Shown: positions 13,431-24,162, counted from the stretch's first letter. The stretch: DNA of 26,537 nucleotides from Saccharofermentans sp. (GCA_024695565.1 JAILHX010000050.1:1-26537); one strand, 5' to 3'. Made by a program: numbers and translations. The notes: generated by a model not told the origin, from the letters alone.

Positions 13431-14894
13431 ATGGCGATAATTAAGACTACAGATAAAGACCAGCTCGACTTCCAATCTTCTTTAAACGAGCTTAGCGAAT
13501 ACTTCTCACAGCTGGGCGTGCGGAAAGGCAGAGCATTGACATACAATGTCCTGACCTACGGCTGCCAGCTCAACGAATCAGATTCCGAGAAACTCTCGGG
13601 CATGCTCGCATCAATGGGACTTACGGCATCAACAGGCGGCGAACTGGACGATGCGGATGTGATCGTATTCAACACTTGTTCTATCAGAGAGAATGCCGAC
13701 AGACACCTGTTCGGTAATCTCGGTGTGTTTAAGACCCTTAAGAAGAACGACAGAGACGTAATAATCGCTATCTGCGGTTGCATGATGAAGGTGCCCGAGA
13801 ATGTCGAGAAGATAAGGAAGTCTTATCCTTTCGTAGACCTCGTATTCGATCCCCAGCAGCTTCACAGATTTCCGGTCCTGTTAAGAGACGCGGTAAGGAG
13901 CAGGAAGCAGTTAGTTAACATCTCTGTTGACGACTATATTGCCGAGGACAGTTATTTCCCGATAGACAGAAAGAGGAAGTTCAGGGCGCTCGTACCGATC
14001 ATGTACGGCTGCAACAACTTCTGTTCATACTGTATCGTTCCTTATGCCAGGGGAAGAGAGAGGTCCAGGAGCTTTGACGAGATCGTCAGGGAATTGGAAG
14101 AGATCGCATCCAAAGGATATAAGGAAGTTATGCTCTTAGGTCAGAACGTCAATTCCTACAAGGGTGAAGACGGTAAGACATTTGCCGATATCTTAAGGGC
14201 GGCATCTGATATCGAGGGATTCTCAAGAGTCAGATTCATGTCTTCACATCCGAAGGATCTGTCCGAAGAAGTCATAGACATCATGGCAGAAAGACCTAAT
14301 GTTGAGAAACACCTGCATCTTGCTATGCAGTCAGGCTCTGACAAGGTCTTAAAGGACATGAACCGTCCTTACACGATAGCAAGATTTTTGGAGATCGCAG
14401 ACAGCTTCAGAAGCAAGGTCGAAGGCGGATCTCTTACAACAGATATCATAGTCGGTTTCCCCGGTGAGACCGAGGAAGATTTCCAGGCAACATTAGATGC
14501 AATTGAGAAGGCAAAGTTTGATGCTGCATTCACTTTCCAGTATTCGGCAAGACCCGGAACCAAGGCTGCAAGCTTTACTAATCAGATCCCTCAGGACGTG
14601 GTGACTGAGCGTTTCGGAAGACTTACAGAATATACAAACCGCTATGCTGAAGAGTCCAATGCAAAACTTATAGGCAAGACTATGGAAGTCCTTATCGAAG
14701 GCATCAGCAAGGCAGGTGACATGACCTTCTCAGGAAGGACCATAACAAACCATCTGGTCAACTTTACGATCCCCGAAGATCTGGGGATCGATGTCGGACC
14801 TGACTGCCTCGAGGGAAGGCTCTGCGAGGTCAGGATCGACCGTGCCAGACCTTATTCTGTTGACGGCGTGCTCGTCAGCTTGAAGGGAGAATAA
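13431..14894 (+). CDS. miaB: tRNA-2-methylthio-N6-dimethylallyladenosine synthase MiaB
   Basis: MiaB adds the methylthio group to i6A37 of tRNAs reading UNN codons, using two 4Fe-4S clusters. The N-terminal methylthiotransferase domain shows the three cluster cysteines in TYGCQLNESD (C44), FNTCSIRENA (about C82) and CGCMMK. The radical-SAM motif CNNFCSYC is near residue 195, followed by VPYARGRERSR. A TRAM RNA-binding domain ends the protein (about 415-485). Its 487 residues are slightly longer than typical because of an N-terminal extension of about 35. It opens a four-gene run whose last gene, miaA, makes its substrate i6A, so both steps of ms2i6A synthesis are co-transcribed. Confidence 0.95.
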   Translation: MAIIKTTDKDQLDFQSSLNELSEYFSQLGVRKGRALTYNVLTYGCQLNESDSEKLSGMLASMGLTASTGGELDDADVIVFNTCSIRENADRHLFGNLGVFKTLKKNDRDVIIAICGCMMKVPENVEKIRKSYPFVDLVFDPQQLHRFPVLLRDAVRSRKQLVNISVDDYIAEDSYFPIDRKRKFRALVPIMYGCNNFCSYCIVPYARGRERSRSFDEIVRELEEIASKGYKEVMLLGQNVNSYKGEDGKTFADILRAASDIEGFSRVRFMSSHPKDLSEEVIDIMAERPNVEKHLHLAMQSGSDKVLKDMNRPYTIARFLEIADSFRSKVEGGSLTTDIIVGFPGETEEDFQATLDAIEKAKFDAAFTFQYSARPGTKAASFTNQIPQDVVTERFGRLTEYTNRYAEESNAKLIGKTMEVLIEGISKAGDMTFSGRTITNHLVNFTIPEDLGIDVGPDCLEGRLCEVRIDRARPYSVDGVLVSLKGE

Positions 14895-14896
14895 GC

Positions 14897-17629
14897 GTGG
14901 TCGATAACAACGGGTTTGACGAGAATAACGTAAAGGCAGCGGGACAGTTCCCGATGAGCCTTTCTGATCTTAAACCGGAAGAGCTCTCTCCTATGATGCA
15001 GCACTATGCTGAGATGAAGGAGAAGTGTCAGGATTCATTCCTTTTATACAGACTCGGTGACTTCTATGAGATGTTTTTCGATGACGCTGTAAAGGCAGCT
15101 AAGATATTAGAGCTCGCTCTCACCAGAAGAGACTGCGGCTCAGGATACAGGGCGCCTATGTGCGGCATCCCGTTCCATGCTTATTCCACATATGCCAACA
15201 GACTTGTCCAGGCAGGATACAAGGTCGCCATCTGCGAGCAATTAGAAGATCCTTCGGTTGCAACGGGACTTGTCAAGCGCGGCATAATCAAGATCTTAAC
15301 GCCGGGCACCATCACGGAATCAGGCGGACTTGAAGACCGTAAGAATAACTTCCTTATGAGCGTTTACTGTGTAGGTTCACAGTTCGGTGTGGCATGCGCA
15401 GATATCTCAACGGGTGACTTCGAAGCAACTCAGCTGACGCTTACAGATAACGGCGAACACCTGATAAATCTTATCGGCAAGTATTCTCCTTCGGAGATCA
15501 TCTATAATTCCAACTTCGAGAGTACGCCTGAGATGGCCGCGATCAGGAGCGGAACTGATATTGCGCTTACGAGAAGAAACGACAGAGACTTCTCCGAGAG
15601 CCTGTTTAAGAGCAGTAATGTTGCGGTTCAGGATGCAAAGCTTTTTACCAATCCGGAACTGATGTTCTGCGCGTGCTCTGCGCTCCTTCTTTATGCTGAA
15701 GAGACACAGACTGATAAGGTTACTTATCTTGACTGCTTAAGATGCTATAAGATCTCCGATACCATGGAGCTTGATGTTGCCACGAGAACAGGACTTGAGC
15801 TTACATCCACGATCAGGACAAAGCAGAAGAGAGGATCGCTCCTCTGGGCTATCGACCGTACCAAGACTTCAATGGGCGCAAGACTTCTCCGCAAGTGGGT
15901 GGAAGAACCGCTTATCTCTGTAAGGGCCATCAACAGAAGACTTGATGCTGTAGAAGAAGCAAAAGATAAGTACATGGCCCGTCAGCAGATCATCGAAGGT
16001 CTGTCAGGCCTTTACGATATCGAGCGTCTGGCAGGTAAGGTATCACTCGGAACGTGTAATGCCAGAGACCTGTTATCGCTCCGCAATTCACTCCGCAAGA
16101 TCCCGTTTGTAAGAGACGGCCTTGAAGAGTTCGGTAAGGGCATGTTCAAAGAGATCAAGCAGTCCATGGATCCTCTTACTGATATCTGTGATCTGCTCGA
16201 AAAGTCGATCAATGAAGATGCGCCTGTTACCGTTAAGGACGGTGACATCATCAAGCGCGGATATAACGCGGAATGCGATGAATTATATGACCTCGCAAAG
16301 AATGCGAAGGAATATATTCTCCAGCTCGAAAACAACGAACGTGAGAGAACGGGTATAAAGACTCTTAAGATCGGATACAACAAGGTGTTCGGATACTTTA
16401 TCGATATCCCGAGAAGCCAGTCTGACAAGGTTCCCGAAGAGTATGTAAGAAAGCAGACTCTCGTAAATAACGAACGCTATATCACACCTCAGATCAAGGA
16501 ACTTGAAGATAAGATCGTAAGTGCTTCTTCAAGACGTATCGCACTTGAGTATGAGCTCTTCACCGAAGTTAGAGAAGCTGTTTCTGCGGTATCAAATAAA
16601 CTCTTCGACACGGCGCGTGCCGTTGCGCAGACTGACGTAATAACTTCGCTTGCCGAGCTTGCTGAAGTTGAGAATTATGTTAAGCCTGCTATAGATGATT
16701 CCGAGATCATCGATATCAAGGGCGGAAGACACCCTGTAGTTGAGCAGATGATGAGATCATCTCATGAGACGTTCGTTCCCAACGATATCCTGATGGATGA
16801 AGACAAGAGACTCATGGTCTTAACAGGTCCTAACATGGCCGGTAAATCAACATTCATGAGACAGACGGCTCTCATTGTCCTTATGGCTCAGATCGGATCT
16901 TTTGTTCCTGCCGAATCTGCAAAGATCGGTCTTGTAGATCACATCTTTACGAGGATCGGCGCTTCAGACGATATTTCCACAGGGCAGTCAACATTCATGG
17001 TCGAGATGAGGGAAGTATCTTATATCCTCAAGAATGCCACCAGGAAGAGTCTGCTTCTCCTTGATGAAGTCGGAAGAGGAACGAGCACATATGACGGCCT
17101 GTCTATCGCATGGGCGGTGATCGAGTACATAATAGATCCGAACATACTCTACAGCCGTACGATTTTCGCGACGCACTATCACGAACTTAATCAGCTCGAG
17201 CGCCTTAACAGAGGCGTATATAACAATCATGTAGAAGTCAGGGAGGAAGGCGACAGCGTAACGTTCCTTCATAAGATTTCCGACGGCGGTACTTCCGACA
17301 GTTACGGTATCGAAGTCGCAAGACTTGCGGGACTTCCTGCTGACGTGCTTAAGAGATCTAATTCCATCCTGTCAGAACTTGAGAGGATTGGTAAGTTTAA
17401 GGTCAAGGGTAACCGTGAGACATTAGGCAATGACGAAGAACTGTCGAAGGACGTTATGCCGGGACAGGAATCTTTCTTCAATCCTGACAACGTTGTTTAC
17501 AGAAGAGAAGATAAGATCCGCCAGACGTTAAGAGACTTGGATCCCACGAGATTAACTCCTATCGAAGCTATGAATATCCTTTATGAATTGAAGCAGAAGT
17601 GTTCGGAGGAAGACGTTGGGCAGGATTAA
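14897..17629 (+). CDS. mutS: DNA mismatch repair ATPase MutS
   Basis: This 910-residue MutS recognises base mismatches and small loops and recruits MutL. The mismatch-reading FxE motif is in RLGDFYEMFF (about residues 53-60). The ABC-type ATPase has Walker A GPNMAGKSTFM (about 643) and Walker B LLLLDEVGRGTSTYDG (about 716-731), with the signature region DDISTGQSTFMVEM between them. The C-terminal part ends with helices for dimerisation. It starts at GTG 14897, two nt after the miaB stop, behind the RBS GGGAGA at the end of miaB. The last 14 nt overlap the start of mutL. Confidence 0.96.
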   Translation: MVDNNGFDENNVKAAGQFPMSLSDLKPEELSPMMQHYAEMKEKCQDSFLLYRLGDFYEMFFDDAVKAAKILELALTRRDCGSGYRAPMCGIPFHAYSTYANRLVQAGYKVAICEQLEDPSVATGLVKRGIIKILTPGTITESGGLEDRKNNFLMSVYCVGSQFGVACADISTGDFEATQLTLTDNGEHLINLIGKYSPSEIIYNSNFESTPEMAAIRSGTDIALTRRNDRDFSESLFKSSNVAVQDAKLFTNPELMFCACSALLLYAEETQTDKVTYLDCLRCYKISDTMELDVATRTGLELTSTIRTKQKRGSLLWAIDRTKTSMGARLLRKWVEEPLISVRAINRRLDAVEEAKDKYMARQQIIEGLSGLYDIERLAGKVSLGTCNARDLLSLRNSLRKIPFVRDGLEEFGKGMFKEIKQSMDPLTDICDLLEKSINEDAPVTVKDGDIIKRGYNAECDELYDLAKNAKEYILQLENNERERTGIKTLKIGYNKVFGYFIDIPRSQSDKVPEEYVRKQTLVNNERYITPQIKELEDKIVSASSRRIALEYELFTEVREAVSAVSNKLFDTARAVAQTDVITSLAELAEVENYVKPAIDDSEIIDIKGGRHPVVEQMMRSSHETFVPNDILMDEDKRLMVLTGPNMAGKSTFMRQTALIVLMAQIGSFVPAESAKIGLVDHIFTRIGASDDISTGQSTFMVEMREVSYILKNATRKSLLLLDEVGRGTSTYDGLSIAWAVIEYIIDPNILYSRTIFATHYHELNQLERLNRGVYNNHVEVREEGDSVTFLHKISDGGTSDSYGIEVARLAGLPADVLKRSNSILSELERIGKFKVKGNRETLGNDEELSKDVMPGQESFFNPDNVVYRREDKIRQTLRDLDPTRLTPIEAMNILYELKQKCSEEDVGQD

Positions 17630-19532
17630 TATTTTAGATACCAGGACCGCCAATGCCATTAAGGCCGGAGAGGTCATTGAACGTCCCGTTTCCGTAGTAA
17701 AGGAACTGGTCGACAATGCCATCGACAGCGGTGCTTCCAGGATCACCGTTGAATTTGCAGGCGGCGGAATATCTCTTATAAGAGTATCTGATGACGGATG
17801 CGGAATGGACAGGGAAGATGCTGAGAAAGCATTCCTTATTCATGCAACATCAAAACTTCATTCGATCGAAGATATCTACTCACTCTCAACCAACGGATTC
17901 AGAGGCGAAGCCCTGGCATCTATTGCAGCCTGCTCTGATGTAACTCTCACAACATGTCTTAAGGGTGAGATGAGCGGTTCAAAGGTCGTCTACGAAGACG
18001 GTTCGCTTAAAGGTGTTTACGATAATCCATCATGTAACGGAACAACTGTTGAAGTAAGGAATCTGTTCAAGAATCTTCCTGCAAGGTATAAGTTCCTCAA
18101 GAAAGATTCTACCGAAGGAATGTATATTACCGGCCTTATCGAGAAGATCGCAGTTATTGCACCTGAGATATCCATTAAGCTCATTAAGGACGGAACGACT
18201 CTGTTTACCACTCCGGGTAACGGTTCTTCACTCGATGCAGTCTATGCGGTATATGGAAAAGAGACTGCAAAAGCACTGGTTCCCGTAACCTTCAAGTATG
18301 AAGGCGGAAGGATAGAAGGCTTTACAGGTCTAACTTCGTTTGTCAGAGGCAACAGAGGTCTTCAGGTCGTATTCGTAAACGGCAGACTGATACACAGCAA
18401 GACTGTATCTGCCGCTATCGATGAAGCATATAAGAACGCAGTAATGAAGAACAAGTTCCCGATCTGCTTCCTCATGATCTATTGCGAACCCGGAACCGTT
18501 GACGTTAACGTCCATCCGCAAAAGAGTGAGGTCAAGTTCAGCAGTGACGGCGATATCTTCAGACTTGTATATCACGGTATAAAGGATGCTCTGAATAAGA
18601 GCGGTGAAGCAGGACTCTCATTCGGCGGAATCGCAGCAAAGGATGAAGAGGAGACGAATACGGGAACACAGCTCAGATATGATTTCTCATCTGCTGCTCC
18701 TGCCAAAGCTGCAGCCGGGCCTAAGTCTCCCGCACCGGCTTCGCATAAGCTCGGACAGCAGGCCGGAGATCCTGCGGCAGCAAATAAACTTCTGCAGATA
18801 TTGTCCGAGTTCAAACCCGATATCAATGCCTTGAAGGAAACTCCTAATGAGCCTTCGGCGGCAGAAGAACCTGTTATAGAAGAAAAACTTGAACCTGCTG
18901 CGCCTGCCATCATTGAAGATGTTCAGGAGAACAGAACATTGACCGATATCGACAGACTTGCTGCAGCAGATTTTGTCGGCATAATATTCTCGACATATAT
19001 CATCCTCCAGAATGAAGATGTCTGCTTTATCGTTGACCAGCATGCAGCTCACGAGAGAGTTCTCTATGAAGAATTCATGGTGAAGAAAAAGCCCGGAACT
19101 GCGCCTGCCGTTGAACAGGTATTAACACCTCAGGTCTTAACGCTCTCGTGGGAAGACTACAGCTTCGTTGAAGACAACATTAAGAGATTTGAAGAGAACG
19201 GTTTTGAACTTGAACTCTTAGGTGACAGACAGATAGCTGTAAGAACCGTTCCTCTCGGCAAGGCAGGCAGACAGTCTGAAGTATTCAGTCAGATCCTTAC
19301 TGACCTCAAGCGTGAAGTTCCTTCCAAGTCTGAAATCTGGTATCAGCTCATTCAGACCACGGCTTGTAAGGCTGCTGTAAAGGCAGGGGATAAGCTTACT
19401 CAGCAGGAAGCGATGAAGCTCATAGAATCACTCTCCAAGCTCGAAGATCCCTATCACTGTGCTCACGGAAGACCGACATTCTTCACGGTCTCCAAGAAAG
19501 ACTACGAGAAGAACTTTAAGAGAATCGTCTGA
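17616..19532 (+). CDS. mutL: DNA mismatch repair endonuclease MutL
   Basis: This 638-residue GHKL ATPase links MutS to strand excision. The N-terminal ATPase has AGEVIERPVSVVKELVDNAI (E30 and N34 of the Bergerat fold), DDGCGM and GFRGEAL. A proline/alanine-rich linker (about 340-440) separates it from the C-terminal endonuclease domain. There DQHAAHERVLYEE is the metal-dependent nicking motif DQHA(x)2E(x)4E found in bacteria without MutH, and ACKAAVKA and CAHGRPT complete the site. The start is TTG 17616, overlapping the end of mutS by 14 nt. Translational coupling is likely. Confidence 0.95.
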   Translation: MGRINILDTRTANAIKAGEVIERPVSVVKELVDNAIDSGASRITVEFAGGGISLIRVSDDGCGMDREDAEKAFLIHATSKLHSIEDIYSLSTNGFRGEALASIAACSDVTLTTCLKGEMSGSKVVYEDGSLKGVYDNPSCNGTTVEVRNLFKNLPARYKFLKKDSTEGMYITGLIEKIAVIAPEISIKLIKDGTTLFTTPGNGSSLDAVYAVYGKETAKALVPVTFKYEGGRIEGFTGLTSFVRGNRGLQVVFVNGRLIHSKTVSAAIDEAYKNAVMKNKFPICFLMIYCEPGTVDVNVHPQKSEVKFSSDGDIFRLVYHGIKDALNKSGEAGLSFGGIAAKDEEETNTGTQLRYDFSSAAPAKAAAGPKSPAPASHKLGQQAGDPAAANKLLQILSEFKPDINALKETPNEPSAAEEPVIEEKLEPAAPAIIEDVQENRTLTDIDRLAAADFVGIIFSTYIILQNEDVCFIVDQHAAHERVLYEEFMVKKKPGTAPAVEQVLTPQVLTLSWEDYSFVEDNIKRFEENGFELELLGDRQIAVRTVPLGKAGRQSEVFSQILTDLKREVPSKSEIWYQLIQTTACKAAVKAGDKLTQQEAMKLIESLSKLEDPYHCAHGRPTFFTVSKKDYEKNFKRIV

Positions 19533-20485
19533 TGGATAAGTCATTCCCAATTTTCGAGAAGTATTCATATATCCCGATAATTGCGGGACCTACAGCAAGC
19601 GGCAAGAGCGCGCTTGCTCTGGAGATCTGCAGGATAGCAGGCGGTGAACTTGTCTGCGCTGATTCGATGCAGATCTATATAGGCCTTGATGTAGGAACTG
19701 CAAAGGATACGAAAGAAGAGATCGGTGACGTTCCTCATTATTTAACGGACATCATTGAACCCGGCACGGATTTTTCCGTTTATGACTACATAAACACTGC
19801 AATCCCGGTAATAAGAGATATCCTCAGCAGAGGTAAGCTCCCCGTGGTATGTGGCGGAACAGGACAGTATATCTCATCACTTCTTTACGGCCTTGATTAC
19901 GGCACCGGTGATGAAGATGCTGAACTTGAAGCTACAAAAGAACTCGAAAAGGAGTTCGAGGCAAACGGAATAGAACCGCTCTATTCAAGACTTCAGGAAG
20001 AAGATCCGGAAGCGGCAAAACTAATTCATCCTAATAACACGAGAAGAGTAATAAGAGCGCTTGCTGTACATAAGGCCCTTGGTATCACATTCAGCGAGAA
20101 AAATAAGCGTTCGAAGACAAACGGTCCCGAGTTCCCGTTCAAGGTCTTCATGATCGACTGGAACAGGGAAGAGCTCTATGACCGCATTAACCGCAGAGTA
20201 GGTGTAATGATAGAGAACGGCCTTATTGATGAAGCGAAGATGCTGATCGGATCAGGAGTCGACAGAAGTTCAACCTGCTGGCAGGCAATCGGTTATAAGG
20301 AAATGCTGAAATATTTAGACGGCGAGGAAACTTTGGAACAGGCCTGCGACAGGATAAGGATAGGAACCAGACATTACGCCAAAAGACAGCTTACCTGGTT
20401 AAGAAGCATGGGTGACGATGTAACGCCCGTAAAACCTGATCTGGCATCTGTTAATGCCAGGCTTGTATTAGATTTATGCAAATAA
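19532..20485 (+). CDS. miaA: tRNA dimethylallyltransferase MiaA
   Basis: MiaA transfers a dimethylallyl group to A37 of tRNA, giving i6A, the substrate of MiaB encoded at the head of the same operon. The P-loop GPTASGKS (residues 19-26), DSMQIYIGLDVGTAKDT and VCGGTGQY are the family signatures, and the C-terminal RQLTWLR segment belongs to the tRNA-binding domain. Its 317 residues are normal length. The ATG shares one base with the mutL stop (TGATG), a typical coupled start. A strong terminator follows directly after the stop codon and closes the operon. Confidence 0.96.
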   Translation: MDKSFPIFEKYSYIPIIAGPTASGKSALALEICRIAGGELVCADSMQIYIGLDVGTAKDTKEEIGDVPHYLTDIIEPGTDFSVYDYINTAIPVIRDILSRGKLPVVCGGTGQYISSLLYGLDYGTGDEDAELEATKELEKEFEANGIEPLYSRLQEEDPEAAKLIHPNNTRRVIRALAVHKALGITFSEKNKRSKTNGPEFPFKVFMIDWNREELYDRINRRVGVMIENGLIDEAKMLIGSGVDRSSTCWQAIGYKEMLKYLDGEETLEQACDRIRIGTRHYAKRQLTWLRSMGDDVTPVKPDLASVNARLVLDLCK

Positions 20486-20514
20486 AAAATCGCTGATAAT
20501 ATATCAGCGATTTT
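20486..20514 (+). terminator. Terminator of the miaB-mutS-mutL-miaA operon
   Basis: AAAATCGCTGATA and TATCAGCGATTTT form a 13-bp stem with a 3-nt loop immediately after the miaA stop. The 3' arm ends in the T-tract. Confidence 0.9.
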
Positions 20515-20614
20515 ACAACAAGTCCCAATTTTCGAGATATACGACAATCCTTATTGAATTTGTACTAAAATCTCATAGATAATATGAGAAACAAGATCAG
20601 GAGAAAGGGGGTCG

Positions 20615-21268
20615 TTAGTCTATTGTATACCGATGGAGACCAACTACTTTCCCGAGAATTCTGCAGCCTTCCGTGTTGAACGGGATGGGTGAATAATCAT
20701 CATTCTCCGGGAAGAGATAGGGAATTCCATTCTTCTTACCGAAACGCTTGACCGTTGCTTCATCATCAATAAGGGCAGCTATGATATCTCCCTCTTCGCA
20801 GGAGTTCTGCTTACGGACAATGATGAGATCACCGTCCAGGATGTGAGCATTGATCATACTGTTACCGCGGACCTTGAGCATAAATGCTTCGGAATCTCCG
20901 ATAATCGATCTGCTGACGTAGAAAGAATCACTGTAATCCTCATGAGCCAGTATAGGAATACCGGCTGTGATCTTACCAACTACAGGAACAGCTCTGTAAT
21001 TATTCAGGTTAGTTACAGCAGAAGCACCTGCAGATGGCTGGATGCTATCGTCAGAAGACTGCTTGATAACAATTGCTCTGCGAAGTCCCGGTCTGTATTC
21101 GATAATTCCCTGACTGTCGAGCTGCTTGAGGTATGTGTGAACCGAAGATGTGGACTTGAGACCAACGCCGGCACAGATGTCGCGGACAGAAGGTGATATC
21201 TGATGTTGTTCAATATAGTCTCGAATGTAGTTATATACGCGATCGATCGTCTTATTCTCTCCTGTCAT
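20615..21268 (-). CDS. lexA: SOS repressor LexA
   Basis: LexA represses DNA damage genes and cleaves itself when RecA filaments form. The 217-residue protein has an N-terminal winged HTH (about residues 25-50: SPSVRDICAGVGLKSTSSVH) and a C-terminal latent protease of the S24 type. The cleavage site is Ala102-Gly103 in KITAGIP, the nucleophile Ser137 is in RGNSM and the general base Lys174 is in ATVKRF. The ATG at 21268 is chosen because GGAGGG precedes it by 7 nt; a longer frame starting at 21298 would begin inside the -10 box of its own promoter. A LexA-box-like palindrome overlaps that promoter. Confidence 0.95.
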   Translation of the reverse strand: MTGENKTIDRVYNYIRDYIEQHQISPSVRDICAGVGLKSTSSVHTYLKQLDSQGIIEYRPGLRRAIVIKQSSDDSIQPSAGASAVTNLNNYRAVPVVGKITAGIPILAHEDYSDSFYVSRSIIGDSEAFMLKVRGNSMINAHILDGDLIIVRKQNSCEEGDIIAALIDDEATVKRFGKKNGIPYLFPENDDYSPIPFNTEGCRILGKVVGLHRYTID

Positions 21269-21296
21269 AAGTAACCCTCCAAACATATTTTCTATC

Positions 21297-21335
21297 ATAA
21301 TAGCATTTTATTATTTTATGTCAAACAATTGTTTG
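21297..21335 (-). promoter_or_regulatory. lexA promoter with overlapping LexA-box-like palindrome
   Basis: -35 TTGACA (21324-21319), 16-nt spacer, -10 TATTAT (21302-21297). The perfect palindrome CAAACAATTGTTTG (21322-21335) overlaps the -35. It matches the Firmicutes SOS box CGAACNNNNGTTCG except for one symmetric change at the second position, and fits autoregulation by LexA. It also lies 37 nt before the start of the divergent gene. Confidence 0.7.
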
Positions 21336-21371
21336 GCAAATATTTTAATCACTAAGAAAGGAGGTACGCAT

Positions 21372-21953
21372 ATGGGTACTTCAAACGATAAGAACGGACA
21401 GAGATTTCACAATTCTGATGACGAGCTGAAGAATGCGAAATCATTTGAGGAAGCTAGGGAAATCGTAAAAGCCAGGCTTAAACTCCTGCGGGTTGATATT
21501 GATTTCAGGTCTCCAATAGAAGAATCACTGGTCAGCGAGCTTGACAAGGCGCATGATGACAGGGATCGTAAACTTATGGATATTTATGCCAGGTATTGTT
21601 CGCCTTGCAAGGTAGGAGATTACAGTTCAGATCCTAGATCACAGAGAGATATGAATGACATCATGATCGATTTTTCAGAAGGTTACGACAAGTTCATCAG
21701 AGCCATGGAAGAAGATCTGATAAGCATGATGACGAGAAGAAGAAATGCAACGCAGCTCATGACAAAGATGCTTTCCGTCAAGTATCCCTATTCTAAGATC
21801 ATGTACCTCTGTTACTACAAAAACATGAGGGACTCTGAGGTAAGAGACAAACTCTACATGAGCAGATCCTCATACTACCGTATCAAGAATATGGGCTTGG
21901 ATATGCTCACTAAATTATGTTATCCCGTCGATCCGGATTCAGACGGCGATTGA
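21372..21953 (+). CDS. ArpU/sigma-region-4-like regulatory protein
   Basis: This 193-residue soluble protein is divergent from lexA. The C-terminal 65 residues resemble the HTH of phage late-gene regulators of the ArpU/RinA type (sigma-70 region 4-like): KYPYSKIMYLCYYKNMRDSE, then VRDKLYMSRSSYYRIKNMGL. The N-terminal part is helical, charged and not recognised. The start is ATG 21372 behind a near-perfect Shine-Dalgarno AAAGGAGG; an upstream in-frame ATG at 21318 would place coding sequence over the SOS-like palindrome and is rejected. No phage structural genes are nearby, so it may be a domesticated regulator that shares control with lexA. Confidence 0.65.
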   Translation: MGTSNDKNGQRFHNSDDELKNAKSFEEAREIVKARLKLLRVDIDFRSPIEESLVSELDKAHDDRDRKLMDIYARYCSPCKVGDYSSDPRSQRDMNDIMIDFSEGYDKFIRAMEEDLISMMTRRRNATQLMTKMLSVKYPYSKIMYLCYYKNMRDSEVRDKLYMSRSSYYRIKNMGLDMLTKLCYPVDPDSDGD

Positions 21954-22012
21954 GCTGACAACTGCATCTCTTGCTTAGCGGAAGAATGCCACTACTTGCT
22001 TTATTGAAATAA

Positions 22013-22021
22013 TGCTATAAT
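22013..22021 (+). promoter_or_regulatory. Extended -10 promoter element
   Basis: TGCTATAAT (extended -10) lies about 20 nt before the start of the following membrane protein gene. The -35 is weak. The 80-nt gap before it shows no other structure. Confidence 0.45.
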
Positions 22022-22041
22022 CGCGTCTATAGGTGATGAAA

Positions 22042-22539
22042 ATGGCAGTAAACCAGGATGACAACAATTTATCTTCTTCCGCAGGCAAGAGCAGTGTAGT
22101 TCTTGATTTTCTCGGTTGCTCTTATCGTGCCACGGTCAGGCTTATTAAAGGTCTTCCTGCAAGATGCATCAATTTCGTGAAGCGTAAGATCAAGGAGTAC
22201 CGCAACCGGCCGAAGAGAACTGACATCAGCCGGGTCTATGTTGTTGTCGGTTATACGACCAAGAAGCGTGTCGATGAGAAGTTTAATGCCGAGAGAAGAA
22301 TGATGATCATAAGAAGAGGACTTCTCGTACTGATCTTCCTGCTCATCATCTTCATTGCGATAAACAGATTTACCGAGATGATCAACTACGGTGAACTCTC
22401 ACAGATATTCGGTGTCGATTCATTCGATGAAGTAGTAGAGAACGATCCGTTTGCTGACAGAGCAACACAGACTACAGGCACAACAACGGAGACTAATACC
22501 AGTGCTGTGCTTACTGAAGCTTCTGCTCCAACCAACTGA
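22042..22539 (+). CDS. Hypothetical single-pass membrane protein
   Basis: This roughly 165-residue protein has a basic cytoplasmic N-terminal half, one strong transmembrane helix (GLLVLIFLLIIFIAINRF, about residues 94-111) and an acidic then Thr-rich extracellular tail. The positive-inside rule (RRMMIIRRG before the helix) sets an N-in, C-out topology. The ATG at 22042 is preferred over GTG 22033 and ATG 22036 because AGGTG lies 6 nt before it. It has its own promoter and a very strong terminator, so it is probably a single-gene unit. The layout recalls small divisome or cell-envelope proteins, but no family is recognised. Confidence 0.65.
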   Translation: MAVNQDDNNLSSSAGKSSVVLDFLGCSYRATVRLIKGLPARCINFVKRKIKEYRNRPKRTDISRVYVVVGYTTKKRVDEKFNAERRMMIIRRGLLVLIFLLIIFIAINRFTEMINYGELSQIFGVDSFDEVVENDPFADRATQTTGTTTETNTSAVLTEASAPTN

Positions 22540-22578
22540 TTCAGTAGTTTTATAGTATTTATATTTGATAAATCGGCG

Positions 22579-22612
22579 AAAATGAAAGTTCGACAATTCG
22601 AACTTTCATTTT
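22579..22612 (+). terminator. Strong intrinsic terminator
   Basis: Two 15-nt arms (22579-22593 and 22598-22612, AAAATGAAAGTTCGA and its complement) form a perfect stem with the 4-nt loop CAAT. The flanking A- and T-runs could support termination in both directions. Confidence 0.88.
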
Positions 22613-22623
22613 ATATTTGCCTA

Positions 22624-22652
22624 TTGAAATTGATAAAGCGTTGTAATACTAT
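22624..22652 (+). promoter_or_regulatory. gdhA promoter and long leader
   Basis: TTGAAA (22624-22629), 17-nt spacer, TACTAT (22647-22652). The expected transcript starts near 22659, leaving a leader of about 108 nt before the gdhA ATG. Within it are two small dyads, TAGGT-ttgttt-ACCTA and GGAAC-N9-GTTCC, just upstream of the ribosome binding site. No known riboswitch is recognised. Confidence 0.55.
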
Positions 22653-22709
22653 ACATAACGATTGGTTTAAACTAGGTTTGTTTACCTAAGCTTTCAGTCT
22701 ACAAAATGA

Positions 22710-24131
<1,422 letters not shown>

Positions 24132-24162
24132 TAATTAACAGGTTAAGTTAACTTAAAACATA

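Noticed and set aside
16012..16428. Antisense ORF of 138 codons inside mutS
   Set aside because: It is a serine-rich shadow of mutS codons, with no start signals.
18572..19052. Two antisense ORFs over the mutL linker
   Set aside because: They arise from the low-complexity Ala/Pro/Glu linker of MutL and have no independent support.
21318..21371. Longer N-terminus for the lexA-divergent gene
   Set aside because: It would code through the SOS-like palindrome and lacks a ribosome binding site, whereas ATG 21372 has AAAGGAGG upstream.
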